64,000 nucleotides of DNA from Oopsacas minuta (Eukaryota; Porifera; Hexactinellida; Lyssacinosida; Leucopsacidae), in contig JAKMXF010000018.1 of assembly GCA_024704765.1 (NCBI GenBank), forward strand, positions 1 to 64,000, given 5' to 3'. Shown here piece after piece: positions 20,238 through 35,100 of the stretch. The notes beneath the pieces are model-generated. The model did not search any database, was not told the origin of the DNA, and worked only from the letters and a program-made list of their open reading frames with translations. The first letter of the stretch is position 1. The number at the start of each line of letters is the position of its first letter. A program made the position numbers and the translations under genes.

Positions 20238-22682
20238 CTATTGATGGGCATATAATAACATTTGACATATACTATAATGTAACCGCGCAATAGAATCACT
20301 CTTGGATACATGACTACCCAGCAGTTCTAGGGTATAGAATACCCAAAGTGTGTGTATTGATATCAAAAATCTATTGTGTGTAGTTGGAATGTTTGTTGTC
20401 ATGCTTGTGTGTACTCTAAATGTATGTAAAATATGTGTATCACCTATTTGGCATTTGTTCTGGTAATTATACGGGGTAACACCATATACGGTATCTGCAC
20501 CATTCAAGTCTAGATCTCAGATAGTGGAGAGTAATACAATAGTTTTACCGTATTTGCGAATGCCCCTACTGAATTTCATACATTTTGAGACCTGAGGACA
20601 AGGAATATAGCCTCTAATCAGCGGTTCCCAATCTCCATGGACTGGTCCAAGGGAGGTAATCATTATGAAATGTGAATGAGATATCCTGCTATCTCTGTAA
20701 CAACATGCAACTAAAATATGATGTAATCTACTCTGTATGAACACAACTAACATATTAGGTGAACATTCTTCGCCCGCCTCCATTAGACGACAAAATGTAT
20801 GAATAACATCCTCTACAGGTACAGGACATGAATCACGAGTCTCTATATTCTGTGTAGAATTATGTAATAATGGTTTCTACGTATGATGATTATAGTATTC
20901 AAAACACATACTTTATTATTACAAATATGATAGTGCATTAATTACCTGTGTACCTGTGTACTCATTAGGGGGGGAAGGTACACTCATAACCACTTACGCA
21001 TGCACATACCAATGGGAGTAATCTGTATCCATGACAAGGGCAGATCAGAATAGGTCAAATGGCTCTGTCAGATTTTGTTATTCTAAGCAAGAGTAATCAA
21101 TACTCATATTTTTAGATTCTTAGATTTCTATTATAAATAAGCACCGAATTTTGCTGTACCCCAATGGGCACGCACCCCAACCTGGACCCATGGGAGCTGC
21201 ATCCTCCTGATCCATGGTGCTAGAATTGCCCTTCTGATAACATCTCCTATCTATACGTATGAATAGTCAGAAATGAGTAGGCGGGCTAATAATTATCTCA
21301 ACCAATATTCTAATGATATCAGCAATATCTTTTTTTGTATAATGATAATCACATTCCTGAAATATTTGTGTTGATAGAGTACAATCACATTCCAGTAGTT
21401 GCTATGGAAACCTCTAAAATATGAATTCCTCATAACTCATCACCTAATTCTGGATTCACAATATGCTACAAGAAATGGCATGCTTAAACTCTAAGGTATG
21501 CATACCATTCTTCACAGTGTGTTGCTAGGTTCTGGCTTCAACACTCCAATGGGTTTCGTTTGTTACAAGAAGAATGATTTGGATTTTGGCTTCTAACTTT
21601 CAAGGTTTTAGTAATGCGAATAATTTGTGTTTACATTTTATAGAAGTAAACAAATATGTGAGTGTAGGCTAACTATCTGTTATATCATTGGTATCTTATT
21701 CTTGTAAAGTATGATTACTTTTCAATGCACTTTGGTTTATATGCATTCCTAAGGGGATTTTCGTTGCTATGGCCTTTTGAAGCTCTCTAGCTAGTCAGAT
21801 TAATTCCAGCGTTCATTAACATATACAGTGTGGAACCTCGTTAATAGCAGTCTCCGAGAAGCGGACAACTCCCTAAAACTGACAGAAGCGATGTCCCCAA
21901 TGTGTCCGTTTTTCGGAGACTCTATGGTATTCCCTTATGAGCAGCGACCACTTGTCTCGAGCCAGTTTGCGCCAATTATGTCCAATTCTGACGTATATAT
22001 ATACACAGTATTAATTAACATTCCATCGGTTGTATCACGTATCCATGCACGCGTATAATTGTAATTGACGCACAGTCTGGATATTAATCTACACTCATAT
22101 TGGATATCATTCTAATTATGTGTGGAGCTAATTAGACAATAATAATTGTGTTAATATTATTAATTGGATTTATGTAACTATGGTGATGACAATCCTGGGA
22201 TGGAATGTTGTGTTGTAGCGACGGTAGCGTGCTGGACATTTTTGTTCAATTACTTTTGCGGATAATTAAATTACTATCCTTATATGGAAGCCATTATTAG
22301 TTCATTTATAACTTTCCATTATATTTTTGATAAATCAGTTTTGTATGGAGAAATGCAATGCAAGCAGTGTTCTCTCCAACATGGGGAAGGTGTTGTTAAA
22401 ACTCTGTGGGTACAACCAAAAATGTAATAAATTTAGTTAGGGGTCTCCTCTTATATAATCTAAACAAATCACCCAAACCAACGTGTCCAAAGGGGCCGTT
22501 TATGTCCATTGCATTGTACCCAAAATTAGGATTGTAACTGTATTTGTATTTACTGAATTTCTAATAATAATAAATACAATAAATAGATATATGAATGTAC
22601 AAACACTCAATTAACGACCAGTTTACCTGATCACTATACACACTATTATAAATATACAGTTGTAAACAAACAAGTAAACACA

Positions 22683-22932
22683 TTATACTGTTGGGATAGG
22701 TTCAGGCTCTTCCACCTGTTTTTTCTCATCTTTTCTGACCTCTGGTTGTTGTTCTAAAGTATGAATTTATCATAAATAAATTATGAAAATAAACATTAAT
22801 ATTTTACTATAACAAACCTTCAGGTGTCAGATCAGCTGTATTTTGGGTATCAACATCTTGCACTAATGCTGCCACATCTTCAACTACTGTCTTACATTCT
22901 TCACTGACTTGTACGTTGTTAGGTTGTTCCAT
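22683..22932 (-). CDS. Small acidic two-exon protein
   Basis: Exons 22932-22818 and 22753-22683 join in phase 1 to give 61 aa (MEQPNNVQVSEECKTVVEDV..., ending EEPEPIPTV). Donor GTTTGT and acceptor CTTTAG are plausible. It is Glu/Val-rich with no domain. The Pro-Glu C-terminus and minus-strand placement next to the Pro-Glu paralogues suggest a possible distant relation, which is inference only. Confidence 0.5.
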
Positions 22933-24002
22933 TTTATCCTAGAAATGATTGCTGAGTGTTTATGAGTATTAGGGGTACAAATTTTGTCTTTTTATAGCCA
23001 TCAGATATGTGTACGTGTTAGAATATATGTCTCAGTAATTCTTGTCACATCTGTGTATATGGTTGTATCCAATTTGTGAGATTTCTATCAGTGTGTAGTC
23101 ACCTATGTTAATTCAAAAGATGGAATTTTAATTCAGTTTGCTTACTCTGTATAGATTCCATTGTGCCAGTTCTGTAGTGTAGCAGATGCTCACTTGTAGA
23201 AGTTTGTTATTTGTCTTCGAAATATTTCTTGGATTTCCAAGTTTTACAAACAATGTAGGCTATTGTTTTGACAACAGGAGACATCCTCTTACCAATTACT
23301 GCCTCTGTTCAGTTAGCATAACTATAATCCGATTTGGTTGTCAAGTAACATGTGTCATGACCTGACCAAGCAGTTAGCATGCTTCCTGTAGGCTCTTCTG
23401 AGGAGTATAAATACTGAATTATTTAATAGTCTATCTTTGTGGTTTTTATTTGTATAATATTTGTTAATAGTGTCATTGTAAGTTTATTCATATAATACTC
23501 ACATAATACCCGCGTTATCGACTTTCAGGACGATCTCGTATCTGACCCGGTTTTATGAGTGTCATGCACCGTTGGAATGTTACCAGGGGTAGCCCCAGAG
23601 ATACGTAGATAATTCTTTTGCTTACAAATGGTCATAAGTGTGACATAATAGACGGCTCCCGATAACATCCAACTGTTCGTATCGCTTCTCTCACCCCGGT
23701 TGTAATCTAGGCCAGGGTTCCTCCACCTGTGGTCCAAGGACCCCATTTAAATAGAGGGGGTCTGCAAGTGAAAAGGTGGAGTACTACTGAATTATACTAA
23801 GACCCCCAGCAGTCATATTGTCCCATAAAAATGCAGAATACAGTAGGTCAGGTTTCACCCATGGCATCTGTTTGTCTAGAGTGTATCATAATCATACCAA
23901 GGATTACATATAATACACAACCACATCGTTTGTATAGAATCTACAATACACTGTCTGTTACTCCGTTCATTCACCATTTAGTCCTAATCATAATTGAACA
24001 CA
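22933..24002. other. Divergent intergenic region
   Basis: It separates the small minus-strand gene from the carrier gene. An hAT-like end fragment (CCAGGGTTCCTCCACCTGTG) lies near 23712. No supported gene or TATA box. Confidence 0.5.
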
Positions 24003-25702
24003 ATGGGTAAGGCAAAGAAAGATGATCGGATGACCTTTTGGCAGAATTTTATTTCTGGAGGTATAGCGGGTGTTACTAGTCGTACAATTACCAGTCCTCT
24101 TGATGTCGTTAAGATTCTGTTTCAGGTGGGAACTAAAGATACGAAGCAGGGATTCCTCAAGTCATTCAAGAATATTTACACGAATGAGGGGATACGTGCA
24201 TTTTGGAAAGGTGAGTTATCTAAATCTGGGAATTATTCCCAGGCCCTTTACGATTCTTTTAAGATTATATGAAACCGCCCCCTTGGAATCGACGTATTCC
24301 CTCCATTAGTACCTCTTAGTTGCTATTCCTCATACATTTCTGATTGTCCCTACTACTAGTATTGGATAGATTCTCTATCTGTGTGTAGGTAATGGAATTG
24401 CTTGTATCCGTCTATTCCCTTATACCGCTATTCAATTCGCTGCATTCAACAAATTCAAACTTATGCTTGTTGATGATGAGGGTCGTCTCTCTCCCTGGAA
24501 AGCTCTCATAGCAGGTAGTGGCGGTGGTATCACTGCTACTGTTACTACATACCCTACTGACATGGTTAAGACACGTCTAACTGCCCAGCATACTGATCCA
24601 ACTAAGAAAGCGTATAAGGGAATATTTGATGCGTTTAGGAGGATTTTTGCTGATGAGGGAATTCTAGCTTTCTACAAAGGAATGTCTACCTCTATTATTG
24701 GTGAGTTTATAGGGAATAGTACGTGTATTGCTACTCACAAGGGTGTTCTTATGTACAATTCATTATTGTATGTCCCCTAAGGTGTAATCCCATTCGCTGG
24801 AGGTACCTTCATGGCCTACGAGGTGTTGGACAGGGCTTGGGACAAACCAAAGTCCCAGATGACTCCAATGGAGAACTTTATCAATGGTTGTCTTGCTGCT
24901 GCATTCGCTCAGGTTAGACTATAATTATGCTTTCCCCTTTGTCTTGTTAATATCTACCCATTATTCCGTTCTAACCTAATATGACTTATGTTTCTGTAAT
25001 TATATTAATACAGCTATGATGAGTAGAACTGGTCCGTGTATCTGAGTACCTCTTTGATAACTAGTTCCTCTCTGAGCTGTTATTAATCCTACATACTCGT
25101 GTATTAGCTCCTGGCTCACTGGATTATTATATTATTTGTTTGTTTATAGACATTCAGCTTCCCATTTGATACCATCCGTAAGAAGTTACAGGTAAGTAAC
25201 ATACCATTACTCCAATCCGTATCTAAGGATATTTAGTGATTCTAAACATTGAATACTTATTACCTTATCAAACAGCTGTTTACACTATATGTTTATTTGT
25301 TTGTTGTTTAGGCTCAGAGCAAAGCTCTAGCAGGTGGTGGTGGTGTTGACATCCAGTTCACAGGAATGGCTGATGCTTTCGTACAGACAGTTAAGAAGAA
25401 TGGATTCTTTGGTCTATGGTCTGGGACAATGGCTAATCTAGCTAAAGTGAGTTATGGAGAATTGAGTTACTTTGGCTGGTCCTGCCAAATTCATATTGGA
25501 TATCTCTTATATAATTGTCTCCCCTATATAGGTAGCACCATATGCAGGACTAATGTTTATGGCATTTGAAGCATCAAAGAGAGTATTCCTGTACTCTAAC
25601 GGTTATACCTCTTCTCCCTGGCAGGATCTCCCTAAGCCAGGAGTAGACCAGAGCTTGAAACCAGATGAATTAGCCAAATGGCTAGCTACACAGAAGAAAT
25701 AA
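24003..25702 (+). CDS. SLC25A43: Mitochondrial carrier, SLC25A43 type
   Basis: Six exons close in frame: 24003-24210, 24389-24700, 24782-24912, 25150-25191, 25312-25446, 25532-25702 (332 aa; the human protein is about 341). Three carrier repeats show the signatures SPLDVVK, YPTDMVK and FPFDTIRKK. Family-specific features include QVGTKD after the first signature, KGNGIACIRLFPYTAIQFAA, AQSKALAGGGGVDIQFTG and the C-terminal VFLYSNGYTSSPW...PGVDQSLKP. The protein should reside in the inner mitochondrial membrane; the transported substrate of SLC25A43 is not established. The start ATG follows ATTGAACACA and gives the usual short N-terminus. Confidence 0.95.
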
Positions 25703-26151
25703 CTGTCTACATATTCATTAGCTAGTATAATATCTATCTCTCTTAGTTCGTGTTAGTTCGAATACGTATATGTTAATATTATTGTGTTACATTCTGTTAT
25801 CTAGCAATTACATATGTGTACTCTGTATATTACTATTTTATATGGGGGGTTAGCTCGATAGGATGCCCCTGGGTGTCTCATAGTCGGTACTGTGTCCTGT
25901 AACGGTTTAATAGCCCTACTGATTAGATATGAATAAACTGGTTAATGCCTGGATGGTTATAGACAAAGGTCTATATTTTCACGGGATGTTAACATAGCAA
26001 CCATAACACACCTAGGAATGCACCACAATAATATGTATTCTGAAAACTTATAATAATTCCAGTCTGGTTAGTAAGAGACGGAAGCCATACTATACCAGTA
26101 TATATATTATATTCATATAGTATTCTGTGATATGATATTAGTATTGATATT
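25703..26151. other. Spacer between carrier and cadherin
   Basis: Contains the AATAAA at 25932-25937 for the carrier gene. No gene is seen. Confidence 0.6.
25932..25937 (+). terminator. Polyadenylation signal AATAAA of the carrier gene
   Basis: Canonical hexamer about 230 bp after the stop codon. Confidence 0.5.
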
Positions 26152-29100
26152 ATGGAGATTGTTTATTTGTTTGTTTATTTTGTATTCATATGGAATGTTG
26201 TTTGTTTGGACCTGTTTGTTTACGAGGAGCAACCAGTGGGTACAAGTATAGGTACACCCATAGACAATGGATATGAATACAGGTGATATATGATATCTAA
26301 ATTCTCCTCTTGGAGTAATTATATTTGTTATTTGTTGTGTAGTTTTAGTTCTGAACAATTATATTTTGAGATAAACACAAATACGAGTGAGATTACTACA
26401 CTGGTGGAGTTTGATACTGATAGATTATCATATGATACTATCACCTTACAGGTAAGTAAACAGACAAACATATTTAGACATCTTCCTAGATTACTCACAT
26501 TCCACACACCTTCCATAATTCAATTTATACTTTCCGTATTTCCTATTAGATAAGATGGTCACTACACCAACCAATCAACACTTTAGCTTATACCACAGTC
26601 ACTATTCTAATATTAGACATAAATGACAATAAACCTTTGTTCCCTACTTCAGGGGAGACAGTGTTATTCTCAGAGAGATCAGCTGTTGGATTCAATATGG
26701 AACTAAGTCATGCTATAGATCCAGATTCAGGTGTTAACGGGACAATTACATATTCCCTAGCTACAGCACTCAGCGAGGGGTTACTTATATCTGACATTCC
26801 ATTTGAACTGAACGTAACTAGGTTACCTGATGTGTATCTACAAGTCACAGATATGTTAGATTATGAGACCAAAAGTATTTATCAGGTATATATTCACATT
26901 TTCACACCTTTCTTTGGTCGATTTTATACATATTTATAGCTCATACTTGTTGCTGAGGACGGCGGATCTCCACCAATGAAATCACAGCTTTCAGTGATTG
27001 TACAAATATTAGATGTAAATGATCAAATACCAAAGTTCTTAAGTGGTAACTATAGTTACAGTATTCCTGAAGGATCAGATGTTGGAGAGGTGTTAGGTAG
27101 AGTACAGGCTATTGACACAGATACAGGTGTGAAGATTAATCATATGAACAGTATACTCCGATTAATCTGGTCCCAATGTGACCCAAGCGGAGTCTACTGT
27201 ATTTATTGTTACCCTATATAGGTCTAGGTGGTAGAGTGCTGTACTCATTGATTGAAGATAACATTCCTATTCCATTCTCTGTTGCTATGGACGGTATTAT
27301 TACAGTTACTGGGGAGATTGATTATGAAAATATTTCACATTATTCTTTCCAAATAAGAGCTGATAACCAAATACCTGTGAGTTATTGTGGTTGTTATGAT
27401 AATTTTCACACCTTCTGGTAATAATCGAGGTTGCGCTGTGTATATATATTTATTTACCATATGATTAATCATATTTTGACACGTTCTCGCAGGAACCCGA
27501 GCTGCACTACAAGTCTGTCGGCTATACATTGTTGTTATTTACATATTTCATTAGTTACAGCCTTCAACACCTAAAAACTACTCATCAGCTGATGTATTTG
27601 TACAAGTAACAGATATTAATGACAACATTCCTGGTATACGGTTCAGAGATGGTCAATACAGGCTTAGAATGGGACTAGAAGAGGAACTAATGTGTCCGAT
27701 AGCTGATCCTCTCACGTGTGAATTCATTACACAGCTCAGAGGAACACAGAACCAAAGGTGTTACAAACTGGAACTATAGAATTTATATACATATGTTATT
27801 TTATAATTGTTTAGGTGTTTGATAGAGGTTGGTATCCTGGAGGACATGGACTCTGGAGGTAATGGAGAGGTTATTGGTGTTACCCTGGGTCCTATTGGGT
27901 TAGAATACTTCACACCTATCATATGCAATGTAAGTATGTATAGAGTAGATCACTAATCTAATTAAGGAAATTCTAGAATTTTCGATTTTACTGTATTGAA
28001 TTTATTTGTATTTATACCAGTCTCTACGCTTAATGAGCAGAACAGCTGTATTTATATACAATCACGCGGGTATGGACAGAGAAAACCAGACAGCGTTCTA
28101 CTTTGCTATGAGCCTACAGGATGGAGGTACTCCTACCCTACAATCTGATTGGCGCCTGGAGGTAGTACTCAGTGACATTAACGATAATACTCCTGTATTC
28201 ACTGAGAATATCTATGGGGTCTCATTAGCTGAGAATATTTCTAATTATACTATTATTATCAGGGTAAGTTGTAAGGTGTTACTATTATCACATTTATAGC
28301 TCTGTTAATTATCACGTTTACAACTAACAGTGCCTTTATCGCATGTGCATTGAGGCCAAGGGGTCTAATATTTGGCCTCATAATTTGGAGGGTCCTGGTT
28401 GCCTAGTAACGAGTCAGGAATGTCTATAGGTATCAGCTGTTGATAGAGATAATGGTGTTAACGGTATAGTACAATATAGTATAGTAGAAGTATTACCTAA
28501 TGAAGCAAGGACATTCCTAGCTATAGATTCTGTTGCTGGGGAAATAAGGTTAGTTATGACAAACACATTTGTAAGCATTTCTCAGAAATGTGCTAATATT
28601 TCATTTTGATATTTATAAGTTACTCCTTTGGGGTATTAATCATATGTGTATATGTAATATTATAGGACGATAGGAGCCTTGGACAGAGAGAGCCTTGGAT
28701 CAAAAATTGAGATAGCTGTCCAAGCAACAGACTCAGGAGCTCCACCCCTATCCTCTACTTCACACGTAGTTATAACTCTAACAGATATAAACGATAACAT
28801 TCCTATCTTCCTAGATGGTATCTATGATATTAATGTATTCGAGAATACTGATATCAATACTGTTATAGCTAATGTATCAGCTGTTGATATGGATACAGGA
28901 TTTGCTGGTGACGTCAGGTAACACCTTATTAATATACATGTATTGGATTTCTTATTGGGGTATTGGACTAAAGATTGTTAATACGAACACCAACGGACGA
29001 ACAAGTTAAAATCTGTTCTTATTAAGCGGGAATTCGTATTGACGAGGTTACACTGTACTTGCTATAAACTGGAATTAACACCTTTTAGATACAGTATAGA

Positions 29101-32100
29101 GATTAACAGTATAATTAAGATAGACAGTGAGACAGGAGATGTTATCCTTCTATCCTCCTTGGATTATGAGACTAATCAGCTGTTTGAATATACTATTACA
29201 GCTAGTGATAGATCTGTCCCTCGGCTATTTAGTACAGTACAGATTAGGATCCATGTAATGGACTATAATGATAATACTCCGGTGTTTGTTGAGACTACTC
29301 TGAGAGGTGAGAAGTGGTGTTGTGTATATAATATATGGCAATTAGCCGATACAGTGGATACCGGTTATAAGAACTTATGTTGATAATCTCAATATGGTTA
29401 TTATTATTACATAATAGCTATTACTGTATTGTTGTCCTCTAGCTATAGTTCTAGAAGATGTAGAGACAGGATCAGCTGTTCATCAGCTGATCGCTACAGA
29501 TGCCGACTCGAATCTTAATGGAGAAATTACATTCCTTCCTCTTAACCAATCAAATCCATTCTCTCTCTCAGAAAACGGAGTTATAACAACCAATCAAATT
29601 CTAGACAGAGAGACTACTCCTATTTATACTTTATCTGTGGTAGCTAGAGACAATGCTCTGACCAATCAGCTGTCAGCTTCTGCTATTCTTAATATCATTA
29701 TAAATGATGTAGATGATTCCCCGCCCAAATTTAGCTATAATCATATGATTATTAGTTTGTTAACCAATCAAATGCTGCCTTTGTTGATAGGTAAGTTGTT
29801 TGTTTGTTTGTTTGTTTGTTTGTTTGTTTGTTTATTTGTTTTTGTTTACTTCTAACAGGTCCCTCTCTTGTTACCGATGAAGATATAAACACAATTCAAT
29901 GCTCTATCTCTGACCAATCAAATCAATTCTTATTCACTTCAGATAGAAATTTGTGCCACTTATACATCACTATGCCACTTTCCGACACTTTCAAACTTCC
30001 TCTACAAGCACAGGACACTGATAATATTATCCAATCAGATGTCAGGGTTGATATTACGTCACTAACAAATGACACTATTAATAGCTCTCTTGTAATAGAG
30101 CTGTCAGATATTGGACCAATAGAATTCCTAGATTCTTTATTTGGCGCCTTTCAATCAGCTGTTTCTAATCATTTCAAACTCCATATATGGTCATTTATAC
30201 CTTCTCCTGTAAACCAATCAGATTTGAGAGTTCTCCTATCAGCTGTAGATGTAGAATCTGGCGCCCTTTTATCAGCTGATGATCTGCTACAAGAACTGAG
30301 AATAAATGTTACTATAAATAGAATATCACCTTGTCAACAAAATAATATTTGTTTAAGAGGTGATTGTGTTGACAGAGTTGTTGTCCAATCAGATTCAGGC
30401 CTCTATGTGACGAATACTTCACACCTTTTCTACTCGCTTGACTTTTATACAATTCAGACCTGTGTCTGTGAGGACAAGTACATAGGGAAGAGGTGTGAGA
30501 GGAGAGTTAATCCTTGTACCGATTATACACCCTGTATGAATCATGGATTCTGTACTTACTATCCAGTAGAAGACGAGTATGTTTGTTTCTGCCAGAAACT
30601 ATTCACAGGTACCTTTAATTAACACCCCAGGGGATCATGATATGATAAAAATGTTCCTCTGTGTGCTTATTAGTTATTTAACCATGGATGTCATTTTGAG
30701 GACTCCTCGCTTGGTTGGAGTGAGATTTGTATTTACCATCCATGGTTAATTATCTATAAGGGGCCATTTGTTATTCTTTTAACAATATTCTAGGTTTAAA
30801 CTGTGAGACACCACTGAGCATATGCGCAAGCAATCCTTGCAATAATGGAGATTGTGTCGATCAGGGTAACACCTTTAGATGCATATGTCCTCCTGGGTAT
30901 ACAGGAGATAGATGTGAAGTATACCTAGGGTTCTGTCCAACTAATGGAGCCAACCCTTGTAACAACGGAGGTACATGTGTGGATGGAGAGGACGGATATA
31001 ACTGTGTGTGTCCTCACGGATTTGTTGGTGAGTATAACTTGATATATGTATTGACCTATCAGATTTGAGGGTTCACCCAGATATATATATATATATATTT
31101 TGACACTATTTTAGGAGAAATATGTCAAACATCAACACTCTGCTTCTTACATACTTCTTATGTTCAATATGGAACTAACACCTTATCATCTCTTACAAGT
31201 ATCCCACACACCCGAGCAGATATACATATATCCTTCAGTATGAAAACTACACAACATTCCGGAATCCTGATCTATCTCCAGGGAGACGATATGTTACTAT
31301 ATTTAGAACTAATAAATAGTTCTATACACTATCTGGGAAGATCGATACAGGAAACTGATTCTTCAGATTTTGTAGAGATATATCCTACTGTTAACGTGTC
31401 AGATGGATTGTGGCATACTGTGACACTAAAGAGCTTTATTCATGTAGGTTATATACATATTTTCACACCTTTTCTATTCTATAAGTAGAGAAGCGTGACT
31501 ATATATTTCAACTGCTAACCAGAGTATTATAAAAATTGGATAATTCTAGAATATTCCATAGAATTCCTCAATTATAGAGGTGAATAGGAATGTAGGAATG
31601 TTTTACCAAATCACAAGCAAAAATTTCGAGATTTTCACACTTTTTGACGTCACAGATTCACATATTTATCACCATTCCCCGCTTATATCTTGTATAGGAA
31701 GGTTTCGCATCTCTTACAATTGACAACAATAGCCCTCTATCTGGCGCCCAAACTGACTCACTAGATCAGCTGGGATTACGTAGACAAGCTAGACTAGCAA
31801 CAGAAATGTGAGTTTGGAATGTGTAATATTTGCAATAATTAAAATATCCTTTTTCTAGTGTTATCCCGCCTATTTCAATTCCTTTAACAATTGGAGGATT
31901 AACCAATCATTTACCAGAGTTATTATATCATCCAGCTGGTAATCTGAATATGGAATTATCTGGTATTAACACCTATGCTAACTTCCTGTTACGTAACAAC
32001 TCAGTACTAGATTATACAGGTGCTATACGGAACCTTAGTGTTAATGGAGTGTTACTGTCTATATCGGGTGCTAGTTCTAGTAGACAGGTGAGAATTATAT

Positions 32101-35100
32101 GGATATACATAGTAGACACTTACACCCAGAGGGGTCTTGTCATATGATTAATCATATCCTGTACTTTAGGTTATATCATCTGCTAGGGAGACAGGAGAAT
32201 GTGAGCTAGACAGAGCCTGCTCTCTACCAACACCATGTTCTGATAGAGGAATATGTGTACAACATGATACTGATCATGTATGTATATGTAATGATGGTTA
32301 TGGAGGAAAGGAATGTCAAATAGGTGAGGATATCTCAGGTTCCTATAATGATTATTCAGTTCGTATTGACAGTCAGTTGATGTTTATAATGTACTCAATT
32401 TGTTTACATGTATCATATCAATATTTGTTTACATATATCATATCAATATTTGTTTACGAATGAATCTTCACACAAATCCTTACTGATACTATTTTTAGAA
32501 ATAATCCCCATAACTCTGAATGGAAAAGGCGCCATATCCTACCAGCTGTCTAACTTAACAATTGAATATCACCTCAGGACGCTATCTGATTGGTCGATTA
32601 TAAACAGAACATTAACACGACAATATGAGTACGGATTAACACCTCAGAAAGAGTCTTACGGGAGGAGATTAACACCCAGACAGTATATTGAAGTAGATTT
32701 TAGAACCCGGAGTGATGATGGTATTATCTTGACAACCAGAGATACACTTAACTATGCTATTTTAGAGGTAATTATAATTGTCAGGCAAAGATATACATAT
32801 GATTAATTTTCACACCTTTTAGGTATCTGGTGGTCATATCCGGTTCCGGCTAGGAACTCATATTCCTCCTGAGACCTCCTATATCGATACAACTCTCCCA
32901 GAGACTGTAACCAATGCATCGCTATTCACAGTTAACGTAACCATGACGAGAGAGGGTGTAGAGCTATTTATAGGTTCTGAAGATGGTAATGCTTCTCATT
33001 GGGTGGAGTTACCCAATCAGATTGCATGGTTAGAAGCTAATGCTCCAGTACAGCTGGTTTTAGGCGGGAAATACGATACAGTACTAACTGATTACATTAA
33101 GACTTCTCAAAACTTCTATGGTATGTAATTTAGTCTATTTTAGAACAGTTCCTATAGGGAACAGTTATAGTACCATCCAGGGGGCGAAATTGGTATACTA
33201 GGGTGTTGATATTTACAAAATATAGAGATTTATGTTTATTAATTTACAAATAATAAACAAACAAACTAGTAATATATTTGTAGAGGGTAGTTCTCATTAT
33301 ATGACACACTAACTAATCTCCCGTTTGGAGTTATAGCTATTCCTCGGGGTTCAAATAACATTCCTTGTTGGTGTCCCTCTGTTCCTATCGTGTGTAGGAG
33401 ATTGCCTTCTGGAGAGAATACCCGAATTGAGTGAGAGTATCTATCGCTAATAACAAAGTTGTTAAGTGGATCTAGACAGAAGAAGAGAGGGCATAACACA
33501 TCCATTCCTTCTCCACAAGTAATGAGGGAGTGTAGCTTGTCTCCCTCTAGGGTTAACACGTGCATACACGGGTTGTTATATGGACACAGTACGTACACGC
33601 GGTCACGTGACACTTTAACATCAGATGGTTTTGTCATTAACTGATGAGTAATGTTACGGAGATGATTCAGGTCTGTGTCGTGTATACTGATTCTGTTGTT
33701 ACCGGTATCTGCCATAAACACGTGACCAATGGGATCTGTTGTTAGTTGTCTAGGATAGTTGAATTGTCCGTTGTTTGGTCCCTCACCTCCTATCTTCCTA
33801 ACAATACTCATGTCAGTTAGTGTGAATTGGTTTATAGTGCCATCTCTCCAGCAGCTGACATACACATTCTCTCTGTGTATAGCTATACCCCATGGCATAT
33901 TCAGCTGTCCTACACCCAGCTGATTGAGGTACTCTCCTGTATCAGAGAATATCTCTACTCTCTTATTGCCAAAATTAGCTACGAATATTTGGTGTGTATA
34001 TTCATGTATAGCTACACCGCATGGAAAATACAACTCGCCAGGATCTGAACCTCTCTTCCCAGTAGCAACAGTGGAAGTTTGGAATTTATCATAATCTGGT
34101 ACTCCTACTGGTACCTGTACGATCTCTCCTAGATGGGAAATGCTCGTTTCTAGGTCACGTGTGTCACACTTCCACTTTAATTGTGTCTCTACGGGGATAT
34201 TATTTTGCAGGTCTCGTAATTTGTCCTCCATTTCTTGGACAATTCTCTCCTGCATCGATTGGAGGGGATTTTCTCTTAGGTCTCCTTGGACGTGTGCCTG
34301 AGCCTCTGTCAGTTGGTCGATCATTTGTTGTCTCGTGATCTCTGAGGCTCTCTTCTCCTCACGTATGTTACGGACTTGCTCCAGCAACTGAACTCTGCGG
34401 ACATTCAGTAGCCCTATGAGACCATCTATTGTGTAGTTGATGTGTGTCTCTATGGGGTCGACAACTTGAGGGGCTATTGGATATCTTTCTGCCATTTGAT
34501 TGGTTATTAGAAGAATATTTGAATAGTTGATATAGGAATTGGTTGCTAGGGATAATCTTGTGTATTTATGGTTGTGTATGAATTGAGTTTTGTAACAACA
34601 AAACAACAATAATAATAAGATGATGTGAGTATATTATTTACAGAATAAACACGAGGTTATGCAGGTGTATGTTATTGTGTCTCGTTGCTAGGATACTGTA
34701 AGGAATGTGGTTGAAAGTTCTTTATCAGTAAACTTATTTTGTATAATTTACAAGTTTGAATAACAAAAACATTAAATTTCCTATTTTGTTTTCGCTCTGC
34801 TGTTCACACCTTTAGAGATTAAGACACCATATTTGGCATGTATACTCGTAGTGAGATCTAGTCGTGAACTTGACATTTGAAAAGTTTCTAATGTGTATAT
34901 TTTCACACCTTTTGATACCTTTGTAATTTATACATATTTGCATAAAATTAGTTTTGGTAGAGTGTTTGTAATCTAATTAGCTCTGTAATGTATTTGTATT
35001 CATGTAGACTGTAATTCTATTATATATATATATATATATATATATACACTGATTTATCATATGATTAATCATATTTTCACACCTTTTGGTGAATATCTCA

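Larger units (their letters stand above)
19161..22682. other. 3.5-kb transposon-rich spacer
   Basis: Contents include a TATA box for paralogue 2, a TA-type element at 19432-19565, two orphan terminal exons (19645-19709, 20170-20237), a foldback element (19788-19977), hAT-like end fragments (20605-20655) and a possible diverged TA-type element (about 21828-21960, GGAACCTCGTTAATAGCAG). An open minus-strand stretch at about 20690-20877 might be a lone exon. I see no complete gene. Confidence 0.5.

Noticed and set aside
20517-20877. Minus-strand open stretch with CPVPVEDVIHTFCRLMEAGE
   Set aside because: It reads like a protein exon, but no partner exons, good donor or family could be found, and hAT-like sequence adjoins it. 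It may be a relic exon and is kept only as a note.
23525-23746. 73-codon minus-strand frame
   Set aside because: It overlaps an hAT-like end and has no domain or splice context.
33266-34609. Upstream ATG at 34609 for the nested NHL gene
   Set aside because: The added 38 residues lie in the 5' flank, and the left-edge promoter copy shows that this flank is non-coding-like. The ATG at 34495 starts the coiled coil.
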